Assembly (NCBI GenBank): GCA_004352715.1
Contig: SCFE01000072.1
Coordinates: 1,816,245-1,854,376 of the forward strand
Reading direction: 5' to 3'
DNA: 38,132 nucleotides
Source: Hofstenia miamia
Lineage: Eukaryota > Xenacoelomorpha > Acoela
The notes under the pieces: generated by a model
Seen by the model: only the letters and a program-made list of their open reading frames with translations
What the model was told of the DNA's origin: nothing
Databases searched by the model: none
In this document: one piece after another, positions 1 to 11,059 of the stretch
Numbering within the stretch: position 1 is the first letter of the stretch
Layout: each line of letters starts with the position of its first letter
Made by a program: the position numbers and the translations under genes

Positions 1-717
1 TATATATAATAATTTTAGCTTATTAGCATAATAGAAGTAACATCAATAGATCGAGGCGTAAGTAATAACTGTTTGTAAGCTCCGACAGAGAATTATGTAA
101 AGAAAACTGCATAAATTTGAAAAGCTAACTTAGAATGTCTATATTGAGCAAATTCCTCAGTACCTAGAAATATTTTTCACAAGGAAGCAATTTTCAAAAA
201 ATTTTTTTTTACAATTGTAGCCATTGCACATGCCTTTTGATTTCTCAAAAGTAAATTTTTAAAGTATAATGTACAAAACAAATCCTCTAAAAAGCAAAGA
301 TGAGGCCCAAAGCTGCTGATTGCATTGAAAAATGTAATTCTGACAAAATTATCATTAACATTACGGTAGCAATCCATTTTTGTTAGATGCTACGAAAGAT
401 TAAACATTGCTCTCAACTCGCTGTGTATTTAAAATGTTTGACATAGACATGAAAATATACTTTTAAATGACAATAGCAATAATGAAAAAAAATTTGACTG
501 TACATTTGCGAAATTTAATATTATATTTTCATATTTTGTGTTTCAAAATTAAAAACTCAAAATTATATAAACGTATTTGTAGCTCAATTTTACTATATTT
601 TGTTGTTGAGTTTTCATAGTATAATTTGTATATAATTACGAAATATTTGTGATTTTGTATGAAAGGGAATTTTCAATCGTTTCTAAGCATAAGTAAACTT
701 TTCTATTGCAATGAGAG

Positions 718-719
<2 letters not shown>
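1..719. other. AT-rich sequence, no gene recognised
   Basis: This stretch is AT-rich with many A and T runs. The one longer open frame, on the minus strand at 177-377, has low-complexity composition and no family resemblance that I recognise. I see no RNA gene and no repeat unit here. Confidence 0.6.

Positions 720-753
<34 letters not shown>
720..753. repeat. (TA)n microsatellite
   Basis: About 17 uninterrupted TA dinucleotides, ending 35 bases before the assembly gap. Simple repeats of this kind often mark places where assembly fails. Confidence 0.95.
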
Positions 754-755
<2 letters not shown>

Positions 756-788
756 CCCGCTTTTTGCTATGGAAAGTGCAAAAACCTT

Positions 789-1788
789 NNNNNNNNNNNN
801 NNNNNNNNNNNNNNNNNNNNNNNNNNNNNNNNNNNNNNNNNNNNNNNNNNNNNNNNNNNNNNNNNNNNNNNNNNNNNNNNNNNNNNNNNNNNNNNNNNNN
901 NNNNNNNNNNNNNNNNNNNNNNNNNNNNNNNNNNNNNNNNNNNNNNNNNNNNNNNNNNNNNNNNNNNNNNNNNNNNNNNNNNNNNNNNNNNNNNNNNNNN
1001 NNNNNNNNNNNNNNNNNNNNNNNNNNNNNNNNNNNNNNNNNNNNNNNNNNNNNNNNNNNNNNNNNNNNNNNNNNNNNNNNNNNNNNNNNNNNNNNNNNNN
1101 NNNNNNNNNNNNNNNNNNNNNNNNNNNNNNNNNNNNNNNNNNNNNNNNNNNNNNNNNNNNNNNNNNNNNNNNNNNNNNNNNNNNNNNNNNNNNNNNNNNN
1201 NNNNNNNNNNNNNNNNNNNNNNNNNNNNNNNNNNNNNNNNNNNNNNNNNNNNNNNNNNNNNNNNNNNNNNNNNNNNNNNNNNNNNNNNNNNNNNNNNNNN
1301 NNNNNNNNNNNNNNNNNNNNNNNNNNNNNNNNNNNNNNNNNNNNNNNNNNNNNNNNNNNNNNNNNNNNNNNNNNNNNNNNNNNNNNNNNNNNNNNNNNNN
1401 NNNNNNNNNNNNNNNNNNNNNNNNNNNNNNNNNNNNNNNNNNNNNNNNNNNNNNNNNNNNNNNNNNNNNNNNNNNNNNNNNNNNNNNNNNNNNNNNNNNN
1501 NNNNNNNNNNNNNNNNNNNNNNNNNNNNNNNNNNNNNNNNNNNNNNNNNNNNNNNNNNNNNNNNNNNNNNNNNNNNNNNNNNNNNNNNNNNNNNNNNNNN
1601 NNNNNNNNNNNNNNNNNNNNNNNNNNNNNNNNNNNNNNNNNNNNNNNNNNNNNNNNNNNNNNNNNNNNNNNNNNNNNNNNNNNNNNNNNNNNNNNNNNNN
1701 NNNNNNNNNNNNNNNNNNNNNNNNNNNNNNNNNNNNNNNNNNNNNNNNNNNNNNNNNNNNNNNNNNNNNNNNNNNNNNNNNNNNNNNN
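789..1788. other. Assembly gap of exactly 1000 N
   Basis: An unbroken run of N with a round length of 1000, which suggests an arbitrary scaffolding gap rather than a measured distance. The open frames that cross it are artefacts. Confidence 0.99.
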
Positions 1789-3400
1789 ACATTCTATTGT
1801 AAAACTTTATCAGCATATAATTTGCATTTTAATATTTACAAAAATCCATAAATAGGAATTTAAAATATTGTTTGCTTCTAGTTCAAGGAGCCAAATGTAA
1901 AAAATGTTGGTTAAATGTAGTGGTGTTGCTTTGTTCTGTATCAGTGTTTTATGTAACTCAAAAATTTTTTTTTCAATATGTTCTTCTGTCTCACAGATAG
2001 TGGCTATAGTGGCAATTTTCATTGGTATTGCAGGTGTTAAATTGTACAATTAAAAATTTAAGAATAAAATAAATTCTATTATAACAGTGATTGCCAAGCA
2101 TTTTAACACTTTCCTAGAAATCATACAAACCTCTTGCAGAGTATTCAACAAATGCTAATGTTGCTCTAATGGTAAAAACGGAGACTCTCAGCATGCTGAA
2201 AATTACAGGTCTATGGCTATCAAAACGCATTTGCAATGATTCAGGAAAAATGTATGAATAATCAGAAAAGCAGATAACTTTGTAAGGAATTATTTTATGA
2301 AAAGGTTTCATTTTTAGAAGCTTCATTGTTAAGTAAAATGATTTGAATAACTTTTATTTATTCTATAACAATTGTACTATAACTAGCAAATATAAATTGA
2401 TTTTTTAATTAAAAACAATGTAATTTGAATTGAAATGTTTTTATTTGCATTTTTTTGCTCACACACATTCTGCATTTTCATTTACTAGTGATTTTCTCTA
2501 TTTAAAACACTATAAAACACATTATTTGGTATTTGTAGGTACACCCAACAATAAAAATATTTTTTTGACCAATTAAAAAAATTATTTTTTAATTAAAATT
2601 GTCAGCATAAATCCATGCCTGTACTTAGTTTTCCATTTCATAAGTATTTGCATTGCAATTAGAGATAAAGTTCTGAATATTTTTGATTTATTCTGGAATT
2701 TGACAATATCATCATTTTGATAACCTAATTGCTCTATGCATGTTGTTCCAAGAGAGCAACTGAAACCTTATCTAGTGTGGCAACAATTGATACACTACAA
2801 ACATTTTGACATTAGTTTTTCAAATATATTAAATATCAATTGTACATTAATATTATTTATACAAATTTGTATTGCCTCATTTGACTTAAAGAGTAATAGA
2901 CAATCTGTGCAATTTTAAAAGTTTGAATCACCTGCAGCACAGTAATTCTGATCTAATTAATTACTGTGTAAAAGGTTAGCAAGGGACCTGTCAGTGTTTA
3001 CTTACAGTTTCCTGGTATGATTTCAGTGTTCCTTTTGTTTATCAAGCACCTGTTTTTATATTGAAATGCCTTGAATTTGTTATAGAAGGTTCAATAGATT
3101 TTACTCTATCCTTACTACTGGTTGTGTATGTTATTTATTAAAATGCTTTTCTAAATTATCTGATTGTTGCCAAGGGTGTCTTGTTCAGGTACAGCTTTAC
3201 AACTAACATCTCTATGGCACTTTGATCAGGTTTAGGTATAGGGCTTTTTTACAACTGCTTGTCTTTCACTATGTTTACTATATTTAATGCAGCACCTAAA
3301 TTGCATGAGCTGAGGCCTGCACTGAATTTAGGTACACAAGCACATAGGGTACACTTCACACCCAAGAACTTATAGGGCTTCTTTCTTCCTTTACTTGAAA
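1789..3400. other. AT-rich sequence with unrecognised short open frames
   Basis: Open frames occur at 1810-2049 (minus, 79 codons), 2114-2326 (minus, 70 codons) and 2736-2918 (plus, 60 codons). The minus frames have moderately protein-like composition, with Glu/Lys-rich and mixed hydrophobic stretches. I recognise no domain in any of them, and none has a clear splice framework. They could be exons of an unknown gene or chance openings. From about 2930 the composition changes and A/T runs become fewer, which may mark the upstream edge of the retroelement that follows. Confidence 0.35.
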
Positions 3401-3414
3401 TTGGGCTCTTGTCT

Positions 3415-3434
3415 TATATAAATCTTTCAATAAA
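3415..3434 (+). promoter_or_regulatory. Possible LTR remnant: TATA box and AATAAA
   Basis: TATATAAA at 3415-3422 is followed closely by AATAAA at 3429-3434, about 160 bases before the putative primer-binding site and upstream of Gag. Ty3/Gypsy LTRs carry a promoter and a polyadenylation signal in this relative position. No matching second LTR copy was found downstream, so this is only suggestive in such AT-rich sequence. Confidence 0.25.
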
Positions 3435-3596
3435 AAATCTATGCATTGGTTTGCACAAGTGTCGCCACACTTCTTCCCTTACCTGATCTCCCAGTTTAGG
3501 AATAGGTTTGTTCTAGCACTTGAGTCAGGCAGTTTATTACTGTGACATCAGCAAATCCTGAAGTTAATCAAATTAGATTTTGATGCTAATGCCACA

Positions 3597-3616
3597 TGGC
3601 AACAACTACAGGACTC
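3597..3616 (+). other. Candidate tRNA primer-binding site, element 1
   Basis: The segment starts with TGG, as expected for complementarity to a tRNA CCA end, and contains ACAGGACTC near its end. It lies between the possible LTR remnant and Gag. A similar stretch (GCAACA, then GACTC, then a purine-rich part) occurs at the matching place in element 2, near 14376-14405 on the minus strand. I cannot assign the tRNA with confidence. Confidence 0.3.
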
Positions 3617-3897
3617 TCTTAAAGACAAGTACATTTCATAATTAATGGCACCTCTGCAAAGGGATCCTGATAAAAGAACTGCATGAAAGATTGAGCAAAA
3701 CTATTTAAAGTTTTAGAGACCCTTTTTGATCATAAGTATTGGAGCAACTGAAGTGACTAAATGATCATGCTGTTGAATGCTGTCTCTACTGAATTTTTTT
3801 TTGATAACAACTAAAGCCTACATGAGTCAATGGAAAATTGCCATTGCTGAAAGCTGTATCTGCTTAAGGCCTTTAGGCACCACTACATGAAAGCAAA

Positions 3898-4320
3898 ATG
3901 CCAATGACATGTAATAAAAAACAAATTACACCTACCTCTCTGTCAAATTCCATCAATTATGAAACCCTCTCTAGAGAGGAATTAATTGAAAAAATTCACT
4001 CCCTTGAAGCTGACATAAATGCATTGAAACAGAAAATAGAAGACACCCAAATCAAAAACTATAAAAGGTTGACATGATTCAAAGGGAAAATCAAACCTAT
4101 GTCAAGAGATAGCAACTTTGCAAAACGCCTTTGCAAAGAAAACCAGACACTAGAAAAAAGAAATGAAATCCTACAACAAAGAGTAGATACATCAGACCAC
4201 ATTCTTGAACAAAACAACAAACTAAAGAAAGCAATCATTACAACATACAGTTGACAGAAATGTTGATTTCCAAAAAAGCAAAAAACAAGACACTACAAAA
4301 TCAAGCTTGGGAAATGAAAA
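3898..4320 (+). pseudogene. gag: Gag N-terminal coiled-coil region, element 1
   Basis: An ATG at 3898 opens 59 codons to a TGA at 4075-4077. The translation carries a heptad-like Leu/Ile pattern (for example EELIEKIHSLEADINALKQK), as expected for a coiled coil. The same frame continues after the stop to another TGA near 4254, still rich in Glu, Lys, Gln and Leu. A coiled-coil Gag N-terminus is plausible for particle assembly. The minus-strand element has a similar Glu/Lys/Gln-rich segment in the same place, which argues that this belongs to the element and is not a host gene. I infer that the stops are secondary mutations. Confidence 0.6.
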
Positions 4321-4662
4321 TTCAACTAGAAGCAATATGAAATGTTAACCCTAACTTTACAATTTTAGATACTCCAACTAGTTTGAATCAACCTACACCT
4401 AGACAAAAAACTCTGGGACAATAGGTTCAACAACCACCCATTTCAATAAATAATATAATTCCCCAACAATCCTCTCCAATTACCATTTCAAATATAAATA
4501 ACCTGAAACCACCAAGGAAAAATTTCCCTCAATCACCAACAATTAGTCCTTTACTTGATAACATTAACAACAAATTGGAAATAATGAATGACAGGTTAAA
4601 AAACTTAGAAAGTCCCACTACAGAAAAAAAATTAAATCAAAATTAAAACTCTTAAATTACAG

Positions 4663-5225
4663 ATGCCTCCAAGAAAATTTTCACACAAAGCCAATGGAAT
4701 TTCTCCAACTTTTGAGGAGTTGCTCAAGCAGCATTTAACCATCAAAAAGCAGGCTAAAGAATACGCCCTCTTTCAATTTTCAACATTTTAATGGTCAAAG
4801 CTTTTAATTATTATCTAGCTTTAGATAATACTACCAAATCTGATTACTCAATTTTAATACAAAATTTCTATGATCATTTCCATGCACCAACTGTGTGGAA
4901 TCAGTATAAAATTCTTTTGAATAAGATGACCTACAAACAAGATGATGACATCAAAGGGCACATTCTTCAAGTTGAAAAACTGTATGGACTCAGTAGATCT
5001 TCAACTGAATACACTTCACATGATATATTTACTCATATTACTTGCAGTATGCCTCTTCAAATACGACGCAGATTTAAACAAAAATGCAGCCCTTACAATA
5101 AACTGTCTATATTTATTAAGAAAGCCATTGAGACCAAACTTCTAATTGAAAACTATAAAAAAATAGCTAATCAGATAACATCCAATGACTTAGCACCACC
5201 AAAATATTATATTCCATTCAAGTGA
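4663..5225 (+). pseudogene. gag: Gag capsid region, element 1
   Basis: An ATG at 4663 opens 42 codons to a TAA at 4789. An overlapping frame from 4791 to 5225 (144 codons) continues the protein, so at least one frameshift separates the halves. The second part resembles retrotransposon Gag capsid: an early YYLAL, then NQYKILLNKM and a region with alternating helices. The minus-strand element has a recognisable counterpart (HYLAL, then NQYQMILN), which confirms the homology. No matrix or nucleocapsid boundary can be placed. Capsid would assemble the cytoplasmic particle in which reverse transcription takes place. Confidence 0.75.
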
Positions 5226-5304
5226 ATTACCATCAACATCAGTGAAGATCAAACCAACTACCAATTAAAAAACCCCTAAGGCAATAAATCTAAATATAAT
5301 CCAC

Positions 5305-5340
5305 TGTAATCATTGCAGTCAAAGAGGACAAATTGCAAAG
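5305..5340 (+). pseudogene. Damaged CCHC zinc knuckle, element 1
   Basis: The translation reads CNHCSQRGQIAK. The first two Cys of a CX2CX4HX4C nucleocapsid knuckle and the Gly are present. The His position is Gln, and the last Cys is lost by substitution or slippage. Its place between capsid and protease fits nucleocapsid, which binds the packaged RNA. Confidence 0.6.
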
Positions 5341-5499
5341 CTACAATAAATCTAATAGCCAAAGAGGAATGTTATATAGTGATGATAGTGATGTTTATAA
5401 TTCCAATTCCAACAAAGATGATGATTTAAACACTAAGAGCACTGACTCTCAGCCAAGCAGGAACAGTATCTAAACAACAGACCTCCAAAAAATACTATA

Positions 5500-6190
5500 C
5501 CTGTTACAATTAATGGCATAGTTATGCAGGCAACCATTGATACCAGTGCTTATGTGTTGATTATAGCTGACACCTGCACAAAACAAATCAGCATTTATCA
5601 AAATACCATCACATCACACAACCATAGATTAGTCAATGCTTCTGGTGATTATATTGACACAAAGGGAAAATAGATAACATTGAATTTACAATTTCTAACA
5701 ACAAATTTAATTATGATATTCTTGTGGTTGATACTGCAAACCATACCCTACCACACAAACTGATTTTAGGCAAGGAATTCCTCAAAAAATATCATTGTAT
5801 AATCAACTTCATGAATAAAACTATAACCATCAATCCACAAAATAAAGATATGACAACACACCTACAAACTTTCAAGTCGCAAACACAAAACATTCAGCAT
5901 TCATCAAAATACCATCACATCACACAACCATAGATTAGTCAATGCTTCTGGTGATTATATTGACACAAAGGGAAAATAGATAACATTGAATTTACAATTT
6001 CTAACAACAAATTTAATTATGATATTCTTGTGGTTGATACTGCAAACCATACCCTACCACACAAACTGATTTTAGGCAAGGAATTCCTCAAAAAATATCA
6101 TTGTATAATCAACTTCATGAATAAAACTATAACCATCAATCCACAAAATAAAGATATGACAACACACCTACAAACTTTCAAGTCGCAAAC
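5500..6190 (+). pseudogene. Retroviral-type aspartic protease, element 1, partly duplicated
   Basis: The active-site segment at 5539-5550 reads Asp-Thr-Ser-Ala within ATIDTSAYVLII, where these proteases normally have Asp-Thr/Ser-Gly-Ala. The C-terminal half carries the family signature ILGKEFLKKYHC (near 5765-5800). A TAG near 5671 interrupts the frame between the two halves. The C-terminal half is present twice because of a 306-bp tandem duplication, while the active-site half is present once. Pepsin-like retroviral proteases act as dimers to cut Gag and Pol. The altered active site and the stop make this copy inactive. Confidence 0.75.
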
Positions 6191-6191
6191 A
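5588..6191 (+). repeat. 306-bp tandem duplication inside the protease
   Basis: Copy A starts at 5588 and copy B at 5894, an offset of 306 bases. Identity runs to about 5885 in A and 6191 in B. I see one mismatch, T5596 against C5902. 306 is a multiple of three, so the frame is kept. Identity is far higher than expected for such a mutated element, so the duplication is recent or is an assembly artefact. Confidence 0.95.
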
Positions 6192-7415
6192 ATATTGTTT
6201 CATCCTTCAGAAACTGAAAAAATAGAACCATTCAGTTCGCACTTCACCACTCTTACTAGTGATCAGCCCATAACAATGAACATGATCATAAACTATCAAC
6301 AGGGCATGAATTCTAAAAAGATAGTAATATTAGCATCAATATTACAATGTACAATAGCAATACTAAACAAAGTAACAATTTGATCACTATTACTCCAGAA
6401 AAAAATCAAAATCTATGCTTCATTGGTAATCAATGTTGTGCAGAAAAAAAAACCAAAACCTATTTTATTGATTACATCAGCTATTGATGAAACCAATAAC
6501 CAATCTGAACTAACCATAATTACAGCTTCACACCCTCACTTAAGTGACTCCCAAGCACAATCCCTAAGCAATGTACCACAAAAACACAAAATGATATTTA
6601 ACTTCAATACCATCAGCATAGGGAAAGCCATCAGAGAAGAACACTGCATAGAAAATATAAACAAGACACTGATTGAACAAACAGTCCACCCTGTGCCAGA
6701 AAACCTGAAACAAGAATATTCTAAGATCATCACTGACTTACTAAATAATGGCATTATCTTGCCATCAAAAGCCCTTATGCATCTGTGACAGTATTCTTTA
6801 GACAAAATGACAAATACAGATTGTGTGTAGATTTCTGCAGCCTTAACAATATTACCAAAAAAGATGCATACCCTCTTCCTTGAATTGAATATTATAAACT
6901 TCATATCAGAATTCATTTTTTATGATGCTTGACTTATGTAAAGCCTATTGGCAAGTGCCAATGTGTAAATCTGACATATCAAAATACTGCTTTTATAACT
7001 CCTCATGGCTTATTTGAGTGGCTCTACATGGCCTTTGGCTTTGCAACACACCAGCCACAATCTAAAATTATCTCACCAAAGTATTAAAAAATCATGAGCA
7101 TCAATTAGACAAAGGAATCACAGCCTATATTGACGACATTTTAATAGCTTCAAAAACCATACCAGATCACTTACAAAAACTTGATAATATTTTACACTTA
7201 CTCAAATCATCTGGTCTGAAAATTAACATGCAAAAATGTCAATTTCTACAAAAATCTGTCATATTCCTTGGCAGAAAAATAGAGAAGGGAAAAATCAGCC
7301 TTGAAGAGGATGCCAATGATACCATCAAAAAAATTACACCACCTAAAAACAAGAAAGATTTGCAACTCATATTAGGTTTTTTCAACTACAACTAAATATT
7401 TCTACCAAATACTGC
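6192..7415 (+). pseudogene. pol: Protease-RT linker and reverse transcriptase, element 1
   Basis: The linker frame at 6423-6788 ends with the GII.PS motif that precedes Gypsy RT. Fingers motifs follow (YRLCVDF near 6816-6836, then ITKKDAYPLP). The palm has the first catalytic Asp in MMLDLCKAYWQVPM (Asp codon 6931-6933). Next come TPHGLFEW and the catalytic box YIDD at 7125-7136. The thumb includes GLKINMQKCQFL and FLGRKIEKG. All three RT aspartates are therefore visible. The motifs lie in different frames with several frameshifts, one just after TPHGLFEW and one before YIDD. In a live element RT copies the RNA into DNA. Confidence 0.88.
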
Positions 7416-7900
7416 TGAAAAAACAAGGCACATGTCAAATCTATTAAAAAGGAAAACACCATTTCAATGGTCTTGGGACCACCAAAGAAGCTGAACTACC
7501 TAAAATCAGAATTAAAATGCTTACCCAGGTTGAACACCCCAGTCTTTTCTAAGGAATTTATCCTTGACTGTGATGCCAGCCATCAGTTCAGCACTAAGCC
7601 AAATCATAAATGGCATAGAAACACCAATACAGTTCTTTAGTTGCAACCTTCATTCAGTGGAATTGAACTATGGCTCAACAAGGTCAAAATGCTCACAATC
7701 ATTGAAAGTCTGAAAAAATTCAGATACTTTTTGTTAGGACTGTCACTTTTAACTGGATGCACTGATAATTCAGAATAAGTTGGTTAAAAAAATTGTCCAG
7801 TGACTGATCCAACATTATTTCTCACTATAGTGCATATGAAGGGTAGACAACATACAAATGCTGATCTTTTAACCACATTACAACAGTACCATTGTGACAA
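7416..7900 (+). pseudogene. pol: RNase H domain, element 1
   Basis: After the RT thumb there is the start of Ty3-type RNase H (EFILDCDASHQ, Asp-Ala-Ser near 7572-7580), then a connecting part ending FRYFLLG. The end signature VHMKGRQHTNADLL lies in the open frame 7800-8138, where N..AD matches the family's last conserved block. The middle is rearranged and frameshifted, so I could not locate the central catalytic residues. RNase H removes the RNA strand during reverse transcription. The rest of 7900-8138 is the hydrophilic tether usual between RNase H and integrase. Confidence 0.75.
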
Positions 7901-8149
7901 AGCAAAACCAACACAAGAAAAAGCTTCTTTGCCATTCATATCCCAGTCAGCATATAACAACTTGCCTAACATCAACATGGATAGGCAAGTCCATTCCATA
8001 CAACCTGTTCATTTAAAAGAGGAGATTAATGAACATGAGATAATTAATCATCAACATAATGATATACAGTTAAAAGAAATAATAAATAAAATTAAAAACC
8101 CAAAAACACAATTAACTAATTTAATCAGTAAATACTAAAACAGTTAAAA

Positions 8150-9238
8150 AGGGGCTTTAACAGCAAAAGGTCTTTTCTTTGCTCCAGATAAACACCATAA
8201 TCAAATTGCATTACCTAAATATTATAAATGAGATATTGACTTTGAACACCCACTTCATTTGTATAGGGGTTAGATCCATCATTACTGATGTTATTGATAA
8301 GTGTACAACTTGTGTCTTAACAAACACACATTTTTGAAAGCAAAAAACTAACCTTCAAAAAATTATATCATTAGGTCCAAATGAAGTAGTCCACATTGAT
8401 ATTGAACATCTGTCAAAAGACATTGAAGGTTTTCAATACATACTTGCATTAGTGGACAATTTTACCAAATATGCTCACATGGTCCCCATCACCAAGCAAA
8501 CAGCATGTACTGTCACCACTGCAATATTACACACATGTATTCCCCATTTCAGTCCTATGACTACACTAGTGTTAAATTGGTTCACACAAATTGAAGGCTC
8601 TCTCTCTCACAGGAACTATTACAACAGCTCAACATCTTAGAAGATCACGCCATGCCACACCATCAGCAAAGCAACAGTGTATTGAAAAGGCTTAGCAACA
8701 CTTTAATTAAGCTCATATGTATTGCAACTTCCAGAGTTGGAAGCAAATACTGAAGATATACACTTCCCCATATCAAATACTTTTATAGCACTAGCATTTA
8801 ATCCACAACCAGTCAGACACCTTTCAAACTGACATATAATCATGAAGCAAATACACCATTACCAATGATGTATAAACATTATAAACCACTACCTAAATAT
8901 GATTACATCAAAGACTTGATGCAGCAACTACAAGAGTTACATGAAGCCATATGCATGTTTAACAAAAAAAGTTCAGTTTTCCAAATATGCAATTACAACA
9001 AAGATGTATACAGTCAACCACATGAAGTTGGCAATAAAATCTATTCTTTTACACTAGTACAAACCACTGATGACAAACAAACAAGTAAGTTTGCTACGTC
9101 CTGGTCAGGTCCACACACCATCACTAAAGTGTAAAACCATCCCAACTATATCCTAGACAATGGTACAACAAGAAATTTCCAATCATTACACAGAGAAATT
9201 AAATACATAGAACATACAACAATCAAAAATAAACATGA
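8150..9238 (+). pseudogene. pol: Integrase, element 1
   Basis: The pre-core part has GLFFAPD and ALPKYYK, then a damaged HHCC zinc segment whose second half reads DKCTTC. The core starts VVHIDIEHL, with the first catalytic Asp at 8398-8400. The second catalytic position (family S-D-x-G) is Asn, codon AAT at 8575-8577, in LVLNWFTQ. The third, Glu in NG.VER, is Lys, codon 8685-8687, in NSVLKRL. The C-terminal region at 8865-9134 keeps the SH3-like end motif SGPHTITKV. Two of three catalytic acids are gone and the frames are broken, so it is inactive. Confidence 0.85.
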
Positions 9239-9457
9239 ATTTCAAATCATAAGCATGACAACAACACCTATACACTAATATCTGAGCTAGACAATGTTCA
9301 TGAGGATTTGTTTAATGACACTGTGACATTTCCTAATACACCCAACCCTCAACATCAAACTTTGCCTTATCAAAAAGTGCTCACAAATCACACAATCAAT
9401 CCCACAGACTGTGATCTCAATTTCAATTTTCTTTTAGCCCACATTCCAATGAAGTGA
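9239..9457 (+). pseudogene. Open frame downstream of integrase, element 1
   Basis: A frame of 72 codons without a stop runs to a TGA at 9455-9457. It begins after a TGA and has no suitable start codon near its beginning. The translation is acidic and Asn/Pro/Thr-rich (for example ELDNVHEDLFND, then TFPNTPNP) and has no membrane segment. It could be the tail of the integrase polyprotein reached by a frameshift, or a small 3' gene. There is no signal peptide or hydrophobic anchor, so I see no sign of an envelope gene. Confidence 0.4.
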
Positions 9458-10086
9458 ACTCTGTCAAAACATTCAGTTAGGGAGAGCAACACTTCTCACA
9501 CCTCCAATCATTGTTGTAGAATAAAACACTCACACCACCCTCACATCTGGCATACAGGTTGGATGTTGGTGGAAACTACACGCATAGTTAGGGAGTAATG
9601 ACCAAATTGCTACTAACACATGGACCTGTTGGAACATTGAACCTGTGGTACAGCATGGTGAGTGAAGGTATATCAAGTGGTCATTCAACATTGCTGAGAA
9701 CCTACCCATGGTACAGCTTGGGTAGCCATCTCACAGAGGGTCCAACATGGACATTGTGAATATCAAAAAATGAAAATTGGAAAGCAGCGTAGCAGAAGAG
9801 TCAGTACTACAACCATCAATATTACCCAAAACTAAAAGTGTCATCATCACTAATGTCCCCCCCTAAGTTCCATATCCTCACATAGGTCTGTCTCTCAGCT
9901 ATGCTCATTGGAATGGCAGAATCAATGTTGTCTCACTTTTCATATGTTGGCTCTGAAACACTACCCCCTACTTCATTGCCACTAGAACTGCATGTTACAT
10001 CACCAAATCAAACTTATCTCTGGATACAAATGACCCTGTAAACTGTGTTTTTAGTTCTCTACCCTGGTTCACATTGTGTGTTCTAA
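9458..10086. other. Junction between two inverted retroelements, no gene recognised
   Basis: This segment is less AT-rich than its surroundings and has several G/C runs, including seven C near 9857-9863, which read as a purine tract on the minus strand. It should contain the 3' LTRs of one or both elements. I could not match it to sequence upstream of either gag, so I do not call an LTR. AATAAA at 9521-9526 could be a polyadenylation signal. Confidence 0.4.
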
Positions 10087-10800
10087 TTAATGTGTATGTG
10101 TAAACCTTGTACCATTTCTTGTGTGGTTGACCATATATTTTCTTGATGAAATGGCTTGCCTAATGGCTGATTGCCTTGTATTATGGCACATCACTTCATG
10201 AATTCCCATCATTTGATCTTTAAATTTGCTTAGGTATTCAATATGTATGTGTGGTATTGCATTGAGATTGATGTAGCCATACATAGCTTTGTATTGTGTC
10301 ATCACCATTGTTGAATGCACAGACATATTATAGAAATATTCTACCATTTCTAATACTTATCTCCAATCTCTTCTTCCTATTCTCAACATTATTACTTGTA
10401 TTAGTTTTATCATTGTGCTAATCAATCTCTCAACAGCCCCATTCCCTTGTGGATAATATGCTGTTGTCTTATCATTTATAATTTCTAGTAGTTTTTTCAT
10501 TTTTTCAAATAATTTGCCCTCAAATTGAACTCTGTGATTGGATAAAATAATTTCTATGGGTCTAAATTTAGATATCCACTCTTTTTTTTCTGCAACTATT
10601 TCTGCTGAAATATATTCCAGGTTTATCATCCTAACATATTTTGTAGAATTATCAACTGTTACCAATGTGTATTGGTATCCTTTGTCATCTTGTGATAATT
10701 TCTCAAAGTCTATGTGAATGAATGGGTGCTGTGGTGATAATCTCTTTTGAAATATTCAGGTATTGTGATTTCTAGTGACTTTCCTTCAACATACAACAAT
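10087..10800 (-). pseudogene. pol: Integrase, element 2
   Basis: The core starts FIHIDFEKLSQDDKGYQYT, with the first catalytic Asp at 10708-10710. The second position is Asn (codon 10537-10539) in EIILSNHRVQFEG. The third, Glu, is kept (codon 10429-10431) in GNGAVERLI. The frame 10357-10665 is otherwise long and uninterrupted. A further frame, 10087-10347, holds the end of the core (VHSTMVMTQYKAMYG). The zinc-binding HHCC part appears to be missing: EYFKRD, which precedes it in element 1, is followed almost directly by the core. It is inactive. Confidence 0.85.
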
Positions 10801-11059
10801 CAGTTATTGTTTATCCTCAACCTATATCATTGGAAATAGCTGTTAATATTTTTTACAGTTGTTTTCTCTCATATTTTATCTTTACAATTATCTCTGATAA
10901 GATTGTGTCAGTTCATTGTTTTTTAATAATCTCTCCTTCTATTATCTCTTCATTAATTATATTGGGTAATATTAATTTGCCCTTTTTCAGATTTATGGCT
11001 GGTAAATTTTTGTACTCATTGTGCTGCAAAAATTTGAATTGTTTTTTTTTATCTTCTGT

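Larger units (their letters stand above)
3597..9457 (+). mobile_element. Ty3/Gypsy retrotransposon, element 1, degenerate
   Basis: The plus strand carries, in order, a coiled-coil Gag N-terminus, capsid, a damaged zinc knuckle, aspartic protease, reverse transcriptase with a YIDD box, RNase H, an HHCC-like zinc segment, integrase core and an integrase C-terminal region. Protease-RT-RNaseH-integrase is the Ty3/Gypsy order, which separates it from Copia. Many stops and frameshifts interrupt it, so it cannot encode its proteins. The limits are set by the putative primer-binding site on the left and the last open frame on the right. No LTR pair was recognised, so the ends are approximate. A related element lies in inverted orientation at 10087-14420. 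Confidence 0.92.

Noticed and set aside
659-1855. Long open frames on both strands across 789-1788
   Set aside because: They consist of N and a TA tract. They are artefacts of the gap.
6536-6916. 126-codon minus-strand frame
   Set aside because: It is the shadow of the protease-RT linker, which is the real plus-strand coding sequence.
3300-10086. LTR pair for element 1
   Set aside because: I compared the sequence before gag with the sequence after integrase by eye and found no long match. A self-alignment would be decisive.
9458-10086. Envelope gene after integrase
   Set aside because: No signal peptide, transmembrane segment or long frame is present.
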